NCBI RefSeq assembly: GCF_014697425.1
Contig: NZ_JACJRU010000004.1
Location: 62,001-126,000 of the forward strand
Direction: 5' to 3'
From: Nostoc sp. FACHB-110
GTDB taxonomy: Bacteria > Cyanobacteriota > Cyanobacteriia > Cyanobacteriales > Nostocaceae
Length of the DNA: 64,000 bases
This document shows, in pieces, positions 26,178-34,014 of the stretch; the first letter of the stretch is position 1; every line of letters starts with the position of its first letter. Both the position numbers and the translations under genes were made by a program. A model generated the notes under the pieces. That model made no database searches, was not told where the DNA came from, and saw only the letters and a list, made by a program, of their open reading frames with translations.

Positions 26178-27647
26178 TTGTTGTCTGTTTCTACACCTTG
26201 TCCTGGCTTATTTTATGCTACACCTGCAAAAGATGGCATTTTGTCTCGTATTAGAATACCAGGTGGAATACTCAATAGTAAACAATGTAGGGCGATCGCG
26301 TCTATTGCAGATATGTACGGTGGCTATGTAGATGTGACAAATCGTGCTAATCTCCAAATCCGCGAAATTAATCAAGGTATCAATACTGAAGTTCTCCAAC
26401 AACTGCAAGATTTAGGCTTGGGTTCTCGCAACCCAATGATAGACCATATTCGTAATATCATGACCAGCCCAACGGCAGGTATCGACCCGCAAGAATTAAT
26501 CGATACGCGTCCTTTTGTTCAGGCTTGGGATGATTATTTAGCAGCACATTCAGAACTTGCAGGACTCTCAGCGAAGTTTAGTGTTTGCTTTGATGGCGGT
26601 GGATTAGTTTCGGTATGCGATCGCCTAAATGATATCCTATTTGCTGCCGTCTTAATTGAGAATCATATCTACTTCCGTCTACATCTGGGTTTGGGAGAAA
26701 AAAGAAAACCACCCAACGATGTGGGAATTCTTGTTTCACCCGATGAATGCTTATTCGTATTAGCAGCCTTAGCTGATGTTTACCTAGCCCACATTGATAC
26801 TAGTATTAAACGCAAGCCACGTTTACGAGAAGTAATCAATAATTTGGGTTGTCATCGTTATCTGGAAGAAGTTGAACAGCGTTTACCTTTTGCTGGGAAA
26901 CGTGATCAAAAACTTGCGGATGTTGTAGAAAAAAAAACAAATTTCTCTCACATTGGCATTCACTCCCAAAGGCAAAAAAATTTATTTTATATTGGCGTTG
27001 TATTACCTTTAGGCAGGTTAAAAAGTCAGCAAATACGAGGTTTAGCTGATTTAGCCCAAAAATATGGTAGCGGTACTATTCGACTCACACCTTGGCAAAA
27101 CTTGTTGATAACTGATATTCCTCAGCAGTGCATTGTTGATGTGCAGAGTGAAATCACAGATTTAGGATTAGATTTCTCAACCAACAATATTAAAAGTGCA
27201 TTAGTTTCCTGTTCGGGAAAAAGTGGTTGTGCGGCTTCTGCTACAGATACCAAAGCTCACGCCTTAACACTGTCAGACTATATCCAAACTCATGTTAAGC
27301 TAGATTCCCCAATTAATATTCACTTTAGCGGTTGTGAAAAATCCTGCGCCCAGCATCATCACAGTGACATCGCCTTAGTAGGTGTAAGCGATCGCAATTT
27401 AGAAAGTTATCACATTTACGTTGGTGATGGTAATAGTGATGAAAAATTCGGTCGCCAACTCTATCAAAATGTAACTTTCGAGGAAGTGCCAACGTTAATA
27501 GAAACAATGCTCAAAGTATATAAAAGTTACCGATGTCATCCGGAAGAATCCTTTGGACAATTCACCAATAGATATACAATTTCTCAGTTAAAACAATTAT
27601 TTTTTCAACCTCTTAATCATCTGCGTTTTTCTGCTGTTTGTAATTAA
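26178..27647 (+). CDS. cobG: precorrin-3B synthase CobG (TTG start)
   Basis: About 489 residues of the nitrite/sulfite reductase-like family, with two ferredoxin-like half domains. CobG hydroxylates precorrin-3A at C20 with O2 and forms the gamma-lactone, the oxygen-dependent step before ring contraction. The [4Fe-4S] cysteines are in SCSGKSGCAAS and SGCEKSCAQHH. VLLSVSTPCPGLFYATPAKDG is the expected N-terminus. No ATG precedes it except one inside the riboswitch (26094). GGGAAGGAG is placed 8 bases before TTG at 26178 and 11 before TTG at 26181, so a TTG start is most likely. cobH follows after 2 bases. Confidence 0.88.
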   Translation: MLSVSTPCPGLFYATPAKDGILSRIRIPGGILNSKQCRAIASIADMYGGYVDVTNRANLQIREINQGINTEVLQQLQDLGLGSRNPMIDHIRNIMTSPTAGIDPQELIDTRPFVQAWDDYLAAHSELAGLSAKFSVCFDGGGLVSVCDRLNDILFAAVLIENHIYFRLHLGLGEKRKPPNDVGILVSPDECLFVLAALADVYLAHIDTSIKRKPRLREVINNLGCHRYLEEVEQRLPFAGKRDQKLADVVEKKTNFSHIGIHSQRQKNLFYIGVVLPLGRLKSQQIRGLADLAQKYGSGTIRLTPWQNLLITDIPQQCIVDVQSEITDLGLDFSTNNIKSALVSCSGKSGCAASATDTKAHALTLSDYIQTHVKLDSPINIHFSGCEKSCAQHHHSDIALVGVSDRNLESYHIYVGDGNSDEKFGRQLYQNVTFEEVPTLIETMLKVYKSYRCHPEESFGQFTNRYTISQLKQLFFQPLNHLRFSAVCN

Positions 27648-27649
27648 AA

Positions 27650-28276
27650 ATGCCCGAATATATCCGCAACGCCAACGAAATCTACCGTAATTCCTTTGCT
27701 ATTATCCGTTCAGAAGCGAACTTAGATATACTGCCAGCAGATATAGCTAAAGTTGCTGTACGCCTCATTCATGCCTGTGGAATGACGGATATTGTCACCG
27801 ACTTGGGATATTCACCCACCGCCGCACAAGCCGGAAGAACAGCATTAGCAGCAGGCGCGCCAATTTTATGTGATTGTCGGATGGTGGCTGATGGAGTGAC
27901 TAGGCGACGACTTCCAGCCAATAACGAAGTGATTTGTACGCTAAATGAACCAGAAGTGCCAGAACTGGCGCAAAAATTGGGTAATACGCGGTCTGCTGCT
28001 GCCTTGGAATTGTGGAAACCGCACCTAGCAGGGGCAGTTGTCGCCATTGGTAATGCGCCCACCGCCTTATTCAGGTTGCTAGAAATGCTAGACGAGGGTG
28101 CGCCTAAACCTGCATTAATCTTGGGCTTTCCCGTGGGGTTTGTGGGTGCAGCCGAGTCCAAAGCCGCATTAGCAGAAGATAGCAGAAATGTGCCTTTTAT
28201 AACATTACATGGTCGGCGGGGTGGAAGTGCGATCGCCGCAGCCGCAGTTAACGCCTTGGCAACGGAGGAAGAATAA
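27650..28276 (+). CDS. cobH: precorrin-8X methylmutase
   Basis: A 208-residue CobH/CbiC enzyme, which moves the methyl group from C11 to C12 to make hydrogenobyrinate. His41 in RLIHACGMTDI is the catalytic acid known in the family. Other signatures are ILCDCRMVADGVTRRRLPANNEV and VGFVGAAESKAALAED. Only 2 bases separate it from cobG and 2 from cobI, so the three form one tightly packed, riboswitch-led operon. Confidence 0.94.
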   Translation: MPEYIRNANEIYRNSFAIIRSEANLDILPADIAKVAVRLIHACGMTDIVTDLGYSPTAAQAGRTALAAGAPILCDCRMVADGVTRRRLPANNEVICTLNEPEVPELAQKLGNTRSAAALELWKPHLAGAVVAIGNAPTALFRLLEMLDEGAPKPALILGFPVGFVGAAESKAALAEDSRNVPFITLHGRRGGSAIAAAAVNALATEEE

Positions 28277-28278
28277 TT

Positions 28279-28983
28279 ATGACAACCAAAGGCCGTCTTT
28301 ATGGAGTTGGTGTCGGGCCAGGCGACCCGGAACTGTTGACAATCAAAGCATTGCGGTTAATTCAGGCTGCACCTGTGATTGCCTATCAATCAGCCACAGA
28401 TAAAGAGAGTATAGCGCGAGCGATCGCTTCTCCATATTTCACAGGCAAACAAATCGAAGTCGCCTATCACCTCCCCCGCGCCTTAGAACCAGAAAAAGCC
28501 AAGGAAATTTACGACAAAGAAGTAGAACCAATTGCCCAACACCTCGCCGCCGGACGCGATGTAGTAGTGCTGTGTGAAGGCGACCCGTTTTTTTTCGGTT
28601 CATTTATGTATGTATTCACACGCTTATCTGAACAGTATCAAACCGAAGTTGTCCCCGGTGTTTCATCACTGATGGCTTGTCCGGTAGCTTTAGGTGTTCC
28701 CTTCACCTACTACAACGATATTATGACTGTTCTCCCCGCCCCACTCCCCGCCGAAGACCTGATTACGCAATTACTCACAACCGACGCAGCCGCAATTATG
28801 AAACTCGGTCGTCATTTTAAAAAAGTCCGCGATATTTTGCATCAATTAGGATTAGCATCACGGGCATTGTATATTGAACGGGCAACAATGGCACAGCAGA
28901 GAATTGTCCCTTTAGATGAAGTTGATCCGGCTGAAGTACCTTATTTTGCCATGATTGTTATACCTAGTAAAAATCGGTTGTAG
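28279..28983 (+). CDS. cobI: precorrin-2 C20-methyltransferase
   Basis: A 234-residue tetrapyrrole methylase (CobI/CbiL) that methylates C20 of precorrin-2 using SAM and so commits the intermediate to cobalamin. GRLYGVGVGPGDPELLTIKA is the P-loop-like SAM motif 1, VVVLCEGDPFFFGSFMYVFTRL motif 2, and TEVVPGVSSLMACPVALGVPFTY motif 3. Last gene of the cobG-cobH-cobI operon. No terminator hairpin is obvious after it. The following 230 bases contain repeat wording (TTTCTCTTCGTTTCCTTTGTGTCC). Confidence 0.93.
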   Translation: MTTKGRLYGVGVGPGDPELLTIKALRLIQAAPVIAYQSATDKESIARAIASPYFTGKQIEVAYHLPRALEPEKAKEIYDKEVEPIAQHLAAGRDVVVLCEGDPFFFGSFMYVFTRLSEQYQTEVVPGVSSLMACPVALGVPFTYYNDIMTVLPAPLPAEDLITQLLTTDAAAIMKLGRHFKKVRDILHQLGLASRALYIERATMAQQRIVPLDEVDPAEVPYFAMIVIPSKNRL

Positions 28984-29213
28984 ACCAATACGGTTCAGTT
29001 AGTAATCTTTTTCTTTCTCTTCGTTTCCTTTGTGTCCTACCCTCCGGGAAGCCACTTCGTATCTATGTGTCCTTTGCGGTTCGTTAAAAACAATTGATTT
29101 TAACCAAGAGTTTGAGCCTTAACTGAACTGTATTAGTCTATAGTCGCCTGAGATTTTAAACTAAAATATAATTAATAATTATATTACACAAATTACCGTC
29201 TAATTCGCTCACT

Positions 29214-29459
29214 ATGACAAACATTACCATTTTTAATATTGACGACAATATGAAAAACATCTTGCAAGACCGAGCTAAAAAAAATGGACGTTCTCTAGAA
29301 GAAGAAGTCAAAGAAATTCTCCATCAAGTTTTAATAGAAAATCAAACACCGCCTATAAATATTGTAAATTTGATAGACAAACGCTTTGCTCACTTAGGCG
29401 ATTTTGAACTAGGAGAAATAAAGAGAGAACCTATACGTCCTGCACCTACTTTTGAATAA
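29214..29459 (+). CDS. FitA/RHH-type antitoxin
   Basis: An 81-residue protein with an N-terminal ribbon-helix-helix (TNITIFNIDDNMKNILQDRAKKNGRSLEEEVKEILHQVL), as in FitA, and a disordered, proline-rich C-terminus (EIKREPIRPAPTFE) that would wrap the toxin active site. Its stop codon overlaps the toxin start (TAATG, 1 base shared), the classical coupled arrangement. It very likely represses its own promoter together with the toxin. The pair lies between cobI and the CbiG-CobJ gene. Confidence 0.88.
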   Translation: MTNITIFNIDDNMKNILQDRAKKNGRSLEEEVKEILHQVLIENQTPPINIVNLIDKRFAHLGDFELGEIKREPIRPAPTFE

Positions 29460-29875
29460 TGATTGTTCTTGATACTAATGTATTGTCAGAGTTAATCAAA
29501 CCCCAAGGGTCTACAGTAGTTCGTAATTGGGCTGCTCAACAACCTATAACAAGTTTGTTTATTACAACAATTACACAAGCCGAAATACTCTATGGCATTG
29601 CAATTTTACCAGAAGGAAAGCGGAAATATGAACTATATCAAGCCGCTACTTTGATGTTTGCAGAAGACTTTGTAGGACGTATCTTGACCTTTGATGAATC
29701 TGCTGCTGTAGCTTTTGCTAATATTTCAGCCCAAAGACGAGCCAATGGAACTCCCATATCTCAGGCTGATGCTCAAATTGCTGCTATTTGTTATTCGCAT
29801 AACGCAGCTATAGCAACTCGTAATGTTGCTGATTTTGTAGACTGCGGAATTTTTATTATTAATCCTTGGGAATAG
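29459..29875 (+). CDS. VapC/FitB-type PIN-domain toxin
   Basis: A 138-residue PIN-domain ribonuclease. The four acidic positions are visible: D5 in VLDTNVLSEL, E42 in TITQAEILYGI, D104 in ISQADAQIAAI and D125 in TRNVADFVDCG. They bind Mg2+ for RNA cleavage. It forms a type II toxin-antitoxin module with the gene directly upstream. Family targets are tRNA or rRNA in known VapC proteins, not known for FitB. The active site is intact, so the module is likely functional. Confidence 0.9.
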   Translation: MIVLDTNVLSELIKPQGSTVVRNWAAQQPITSLFITTITQAEILYGIAILPEGKRKYELYQAATLMFAEDFVGRILTFDESAAVAFANISAQRRANGTPISQADAQIAAICYSHNAAIATRNVADFVDCGIFIINPWE

Positions 29876-30108
29876 AATTTTTTATCAAAACAGTTTAATT
29901 CAACCTTGACTTTGTATAACAGTTAAAAATTTCATTTTTTATCCAGTTAGTATAACTATGAGCTTCGTATCATCAAAATGAATTTGTATAACTGAATTAT
30001 GTAAGAGGTATTCTGCTTTTTCAAACATCTTGTTGCGAGATGTCAACTTAATCTTGTAAACGCTACATTAAAAGTAGCTGAACGAGATAAGTTTGTGAGG
30101 CTCAAACA

Positions 30109-30480
30109 ATGAAAAATATTACCGCATTGAGTCTAATCACCTTAGCTACTATTACTGGGCTTTTAGTTAACAGTCAATCTGCCCAAGCTCATCGGCGTTA
30201 CTATCGCCATTATCCATATTCTAGGCTGTCATTATATGACTGTTATCCAATTACTCAGTGGGCAGTTGATGAAGACCCTGCTTATCATCCCCAGGCTTAT
30301 GCTGATGGCTATCGTCAAGGACGAGAACAAGCTAAAAGAGGAAATTCATACAAGCCACGCACTGCTGGCGGAGAATTTAGCCGTGGTTTTGATGATGGTT
30401 ATTATGGCAGAGAATTTGCCGGACAGAAACATATTGTTCCCAATGAAATTACACCATACACTACTACACAGTGCGATTAG
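30109..30480 (+). CDS. secreted Tyr/His-rich hypothetical protein
   Basis: A 123-residue protein with a signal peptide (MKNITALSLITLATITGLLVNSQSAQA, cleavage before HRRYYRHY). The mature part begins with a His/Arg/Tyr cluster and then contains two similar segments, YHPQAYADGYRQGREQAKRG and GEFSRGFDDGYYGREFAGQK, each with a DGY motif. Two cysteines (C45, C122) may pair. No family recognised. It is upstream of the CbiG-CobJ gene on the same strand, with a 186-base gap, so a link to B12 is not supported. Confidence 0.6.
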   Translation: MKNITALSLITLATITGLLVNSQSAQAHRRYYRHYPYSRLSLYDCYPITQWAVDEDPAYHPQAYADGYRQGREQAKRGNSYKPRTAGGEFSRGFDDGYYGREFAGQKHIVPNEITPYTTTQCD

Positions 30481-30666
30481 TTTTGATTGTTGTGTTGTTA
30501 GTTAAATTCAGATGCAAGCAAGTCGAAAACTTGTATACGATTTAAAGATTTGGCTAGGGTTCAGTGCCTAATAAAGTAAAAATATGTGTGTTTAAGTGGG
30601 TACATTTATGCTTTGATTTGAAAGATATCACTTTTACGCAATATCTATTCAATTTCAAGAAATCTC

Positions 30667-32361
30667 ATGATAAAGGTTGCGCCTGCTGTTATAATTTTGG
30701 GTCAAAATAGTGTGGTAATAGCTCGCAAAATGATGAGCGTCTTGCCAGGGGCAACATTATATGGTTTAGCAGGTCGCACATCTGGGGTTGATGTTAGTTT
30801 CACGAATTTTGGTGAAACTTTGCGCGAGTTATTTGCTGCGGGAACACCGTTAATTGGTATTTGTGCGGCGGGTATTTTGATTAGAACCTTAGCACCTCTG
30901 ATTTCTGATAAGCGTCAAGAACCGCCAGTGTTAGCTGTGGCTGAGGATGGTAGTGCTGTAGTTCCCCTTTTAGGTGGGTTGAGTGGGGTTAATGATTTAG
31001 CACGCCGCATTGCTGAGGTACTGGATGTGCAACCAGCAATTACAACTACAGGCGATATCCGTTTCCGCACGGCGTTGTTATCGCCTCCGCCTGGATATTA
31101 TTTAGCAAACCCAGATGATGCAAAAACTTTTATTTCGGATTTGTTAGCGGGGGCGCAGGTTAAGTTGGAGGGAACTGCGCCGTGGTTAACTAATAGTCAA
31201 TTGCCTATGGATGCAAATGGAGATGTGACAATTAGAGTTACAGAAAGTTTAATTAGTCCTACTGCTAATTGTCTAGTTTACCATCCTAAAACTATTGCGA
31301 TCGCCATTACTAACCCCTCCGTCACTTTAACTTCAGTACAGCAACTACTCACAGATGCCGAACTTGCACCCGCATCTGTAGCTGGAATATTTGCACCCCT
31401 TTCCATCGCTGCTAGTTCAGTAATTCAATCTGTGGCTGATGCTTTTGGCGTAACTGCCCGCTTTTTTAACGAAACTCAGCTTAAAAGCGCACAAGCCATT
31501 GCTCTGGCTGCGACAGGCTTATCTGGTAAACTGATTGTTAATACTTCTGAAATAGCAATTGCGATCGCACCTGATCCAATTGATCCCAACACTATCGGTC
31601 AGTCACGCGGTAGGTTAGCAATTATTGGCACTGGCCCTGGCGCATCACAGTGGATGTCTCCAGAAGTTAAGGAAATTCTCAAGTCTGCTACAGATTTAGT
31701 AGGTTACAAAACTTATCTCGATTTAGTTGGTTCTTTAACAGAGGGTAAGCAACGCCATGAGTCTGATAACCGCGAAGAAATTGCACGGGCAACAATGGCA
31801 CTAGATTTGGCAGCCACAGGCAAATATGTAGCTGTGGTATCTTCTGGTGATCCTGGGATATATGCAATGGCGGCGGCAGTGTTTGAAGTCCTGGATAGGT
31901 ATGCCAAACCGGAATGGGACAGTGTAGAAATTCACGTTGCGCCAGGTATCTCGGCAATGCAAGCGGCGGCGGCGGCAATTGGCGCACCTTTGGGGCATGA
32001 CTTTTGTACGATTTCACTGTCGGATATTTTGAAGCCTTGGTCAATTATTGAACAACGAATTGCGGCGGCGGCACAAGCGGATTTTGCGATCGCATTTTAC
32101 AATCCTGTTTCTAAAGAACGTACATGGCAACTCGCCGCCACTAAAGATATTTTGTTACGTTACCGCACACCAGAGACTCCGGTAGTGTTGGGTAGGAATC
32201 TTGGTAGACCGGGACAAACAGTTAAGGTAATTTCTCTGGAAGAGTTAACGCCAGATGTAGCTGATATGAGGACTGTGATTATAGTTGGTTCTAGTCAAAC
32301 GAGAATGATTAAACGTAACGATGGGAGTATCTCGGTTTATACGCCTCGTCGGTATAGTTAA
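30667..32361 (+). CDS. cobJ: CbiG-CobJ fusion (precorrin-3B C17-methyltransferase)
   Basis: A 564-residue fusion. Residues about 1-300 are CbiG-like (GTPLIGICAAGILIRTLAPLISDKRQEPPVLAVAEDGSAVVPLLGG, then the C-terminal CbiG part LAPASVAGIFAPLSIAASSVI). In the oxygen-independent route CbiG opens the delta-lactone with loss of acetaldehyde. Residues about 312-564 are a tetrapyrrole methylase of the CobJ/CbiH type (RLAIIGTGPGASQWMSPEV, VAVVSSGDPGIYAMAAAVFEVL, VHVAPGISAMQAAAAAIGAPLGHDFCTISLSD) that methylates C17 and contracts the ring. The presence of CobG in the same island makes the job of the CbiG half uncertain. No cobalamin riboswitch was seen directly before it. Confidence 0.92.
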   Translation: MIKVAPAVIILGQNSVVIARKMMSVLPGATLYGLAGRTSGVDVSFTNFGETLRELFAAGTPLIGICAAGILIRTLAPLISDKRQEPPVLAVAEDGSAVVPLLGGLSGVNDLARRIAEVLDVQPAITTTGDIRFRTALLSPPPGYYLANPDDAKTFISDLLAGAQVKLEGTAPWLTNSQLPMDANGDVTIRVTESLISPTANCLVYHPKTIAIAITNPSVTLTSVQQLLTDAELAPASVAGIFAPLSIAASSVIQSVADAFGVTARFFNETQLKSAQAIALAATGLSGKLIVNTSEIAIAIAPDPIDPNTIGQSRGRLAIIGTGPGASQWMSPEVKEILKSATDLVGYKTYLDLVGSLTEGKQRHESDNREEIARATMALDLAATGKYVAVVSSGDPGIYAMAAAVFEVLDRYAKPEWDSVEIHVAPGISAMQAAAAAIGAPLGHDFCTISLSDILKPWSIIEQRIAAAAQADFAIAFYNPVSKERTWQLAATKDILLRYRTPETPVVLGRNLGRPGQTVKVISLEELTPDVADMRTVIIVGSSQTRMIKRNDGSISVYTPRRYS

Positions 32362-32766
32362 GTTTTTAAACGCAGAGTAACGCTGAGTTAGCGCAAAGTA
32401 ACGCTGAGTATTTCTAGAGAATCTCTATTTTCAGAAAATTTCTCAATGATTATTTGGTGTAGAACGCTTTTCTGTTGCGACAACCAGCAGCAGAGGTATT
32501 GAAAGAAACTAAAATAGGAGCATTAGCAATTGGTCATTACCGTAGCGAAGTCTAAAGCGGTAATTGTGATACCAAATTTGGGGATTATCAAGCTGTAGTT
32601 TTGAAGTGTAATTGCGCTTCGCAGTGTCAAAGGCAATCCCATCTTTTCAACCTCACATTTTGATAGGTTGAAAACTCAATATCAAGCTAGGGAAAAAGTC
32701 GAGCCTATTTTCTAAACTGTGAATATCAAAAGTTAATTCCCATTTACGTTAAATGGAGATGAAATT
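32362..32766. other. intergenic region
   Basis: About 400 bases after the CbiG-CobJ gene. It contains repeat-like wording (CGCTGAGTTAGCGCAAAGTAACGCTGAG at about 32378) and a HIP-poor AT-rich part. A direct 'GGTTGAAAACTCAATA' style tract lies at 32665. No gene before the small frame at 32767. Confidence 0.4.
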
Positions 32767-32934
32767 ATGCCATTCAGTATTGCTTTTTTCCCAGTCGGTG
32801 GTGCTATAGCTCTACTTGGTGCTACTAACCCTATTACATGGGTTGTAATTGGTGGAGCAGCTGCGATTTATGCAGCCTCAGAAGTAAATAAGGCAGTAGA
32901 AGAACGTAAGAAATCTAAAAACAAAGATTCCTAA
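32767..32934 (+). CDS. 55-residue Gly/Ala-rich membrane peptide
   Basis: Frame MPFSIAFFPVGGAIALLGAT then NPITWVVIGGAAAIYAASEV and a charged tail (NKAVEERKKSKNKDS). Residues about 3-41 form one long or two short hydrophobic helices rich in Gly and Ala (VGGAIALLG, VVIGGAAAIYAA). GGAG is 10 bases before the ATG, a convincing ribosome-binding site. The Gly-zipper-like helix and basic tail resemble small holin, toxin or bacteriocin-like peptides, but nothing specific can be claimed. A second small gene with its own good ribosome-binding site follows at 33268. Confidence 0.6.
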   Translation: MPFSIAFFPVGGAIALLGATNPITWVVIGGAAAIYAASEVNKAVEERKKSKNKDS

Positions 32935-33267
32935 CAATTCAACAAAGATTTAGTTGTGTGACCTGTGCCATAGCGATGTAAATCACATCTAAATTAACGG
33001 TTCAAGAATTTTCCACTTTCTATCTGTTAAATCAGTATCTTATGGTTTTCGGTTCGTATATTCACTCTAGTGTATGAGCTAAAATTGATACTTGTCAGAC
33101 AGGAATAGAAAATTTGAACTATTAAAAGTGAAAGGAAGTTTCATTTTTATTATTCTCGTGGAAAAAATTTTCTATGATGTTTTTTACATCGTCTTACTTT
33201 CATTACTAAAAAGATTAACTAACCTGATGTTCGTCAAATTGATTTTGTAATTTAGGAGATAAAACAA

Positions 33268-33438
33268 ATGTCTTTTGGTGTTTTCTATCAGTTGATGCGT
33301 GGTCTTAAAATATCTACAGAAGCATTTTCTGATTATAGGAGAAAATCAAAAAAATGTCCTAAGTGTGATAGTAGTAACGTAACAACCAATAGTATTGGTA
33401 CACGTTCATGTAATCAGTGTGGGCATTTTTGGATTTAA
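33268..33438 (+). CDS. 56-residue zinc-ribbon protein
   Basis: Frame MSFGVFYQLMRGLKISTEAF, SDYRRKSKKCPKCDSSNVTT, NSIGTRSCNQCGHFWI. Two CxxC knuckles, CPKC (residues 30-33) and CNQC (48-51), spaced by 14 residues, form a treble-clef or zinc-ribbon module at the C-terminus, typical of nucleic-acid binding. TAGGAGA lies 9 bases before the ATG. A terminator-like hairpin follows 77 bases after the stop. Family unknown. It may be expressed with the small membrane peptide 333 bases upstream. Confidence 0.65.
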   Translation: MSFGVFYQLMRGLKISTEAFSDYRRKSKKCPKCDSSNVTTNSIGTRSCNQCGHFWI

Positions 33439-33514
33439 CTATAATTACGGTAACGAAAAGTGCAATTTTTACATTACTCTGATATCTAACATTTTTCAGA
33501 GTTGATTGTTTTGT

Positions 33515-33549
33515 AAGTGGCTTTCCAAAATGAAAGTCACTTTCTTTTT
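33515..33549 (+). terminator. intrinsic terminator after the zinc-ribbon gene
   Basis: AAGTGGCTTTC (33515-33525) pairs with GAAAGTCACTT (33532-33542) except one G-T position, followed by TCTTTTT. A good Rho-independent terminator, supporting that the small gene upstream is transcribed. Confidence 0.75.
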
Positions 33550-33606
33550 GCATTTGGCTAAAGTCTTAGAGGTTGTTTGAAAAGTCTAATTTATTACTTG
33601 TCTTGG

Positions 33607-33871
33607 CGATTAGAAATCGCGCGCCATTGAGGGAGTCGGGGAACCCGCCCAACGCAATGGCTTGGCTACACAGACAAAACCCCTGACGCTCCTGCGTCGC
33701 TAAAGCTGCGCTAACGGGTTCGCCAGTCGCCTGCGGAGGGAAACCCTACCAAGAGCGCTGGTCTCACCACCTGCGTGGGTTCAAAACCATTGATTTTTCA
33801 TTAGTCCGCGCAGGTGGTCACTGAGCTTGTCGAAGTGCGGACTTTGTTTGTGTAGCCGCGATTTCTAATCG
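33607..33871. mobile_element. 265-bp palindromic repeat element with perfect 14-bp inverted ends
   Basis: CGATTAGAAATCGC (33607-33620) and GCGATTTCTAATCG (33858-33871) are exact inverted repeats bordering a mosaic of the same modules seen at 1085-1560, here largely in the opposite orientation (CCCCTGACGCTCCTGCGTCG, GCTGCGCTAACGGG, GTAGCCGCGATTTC). No coding capacity. It looks like a MITE-like or REP-mosaic element moved as a unit. Target-site duplication was not evident by eye. Confidence 0.65.
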
Positions 33872-34014
33872 ACCAAAACTTTTAAAACATCCTCTTAATG
33901 AAGTTTTTTACGTCTACAAAATTAGATTAGAAAACAACTTACATTTCCTAGTAACTAGGATTGCCAAATATTATTATCTAGTCTTAAATCAAATTAATAA
34001 ATTTACGAATTTTA

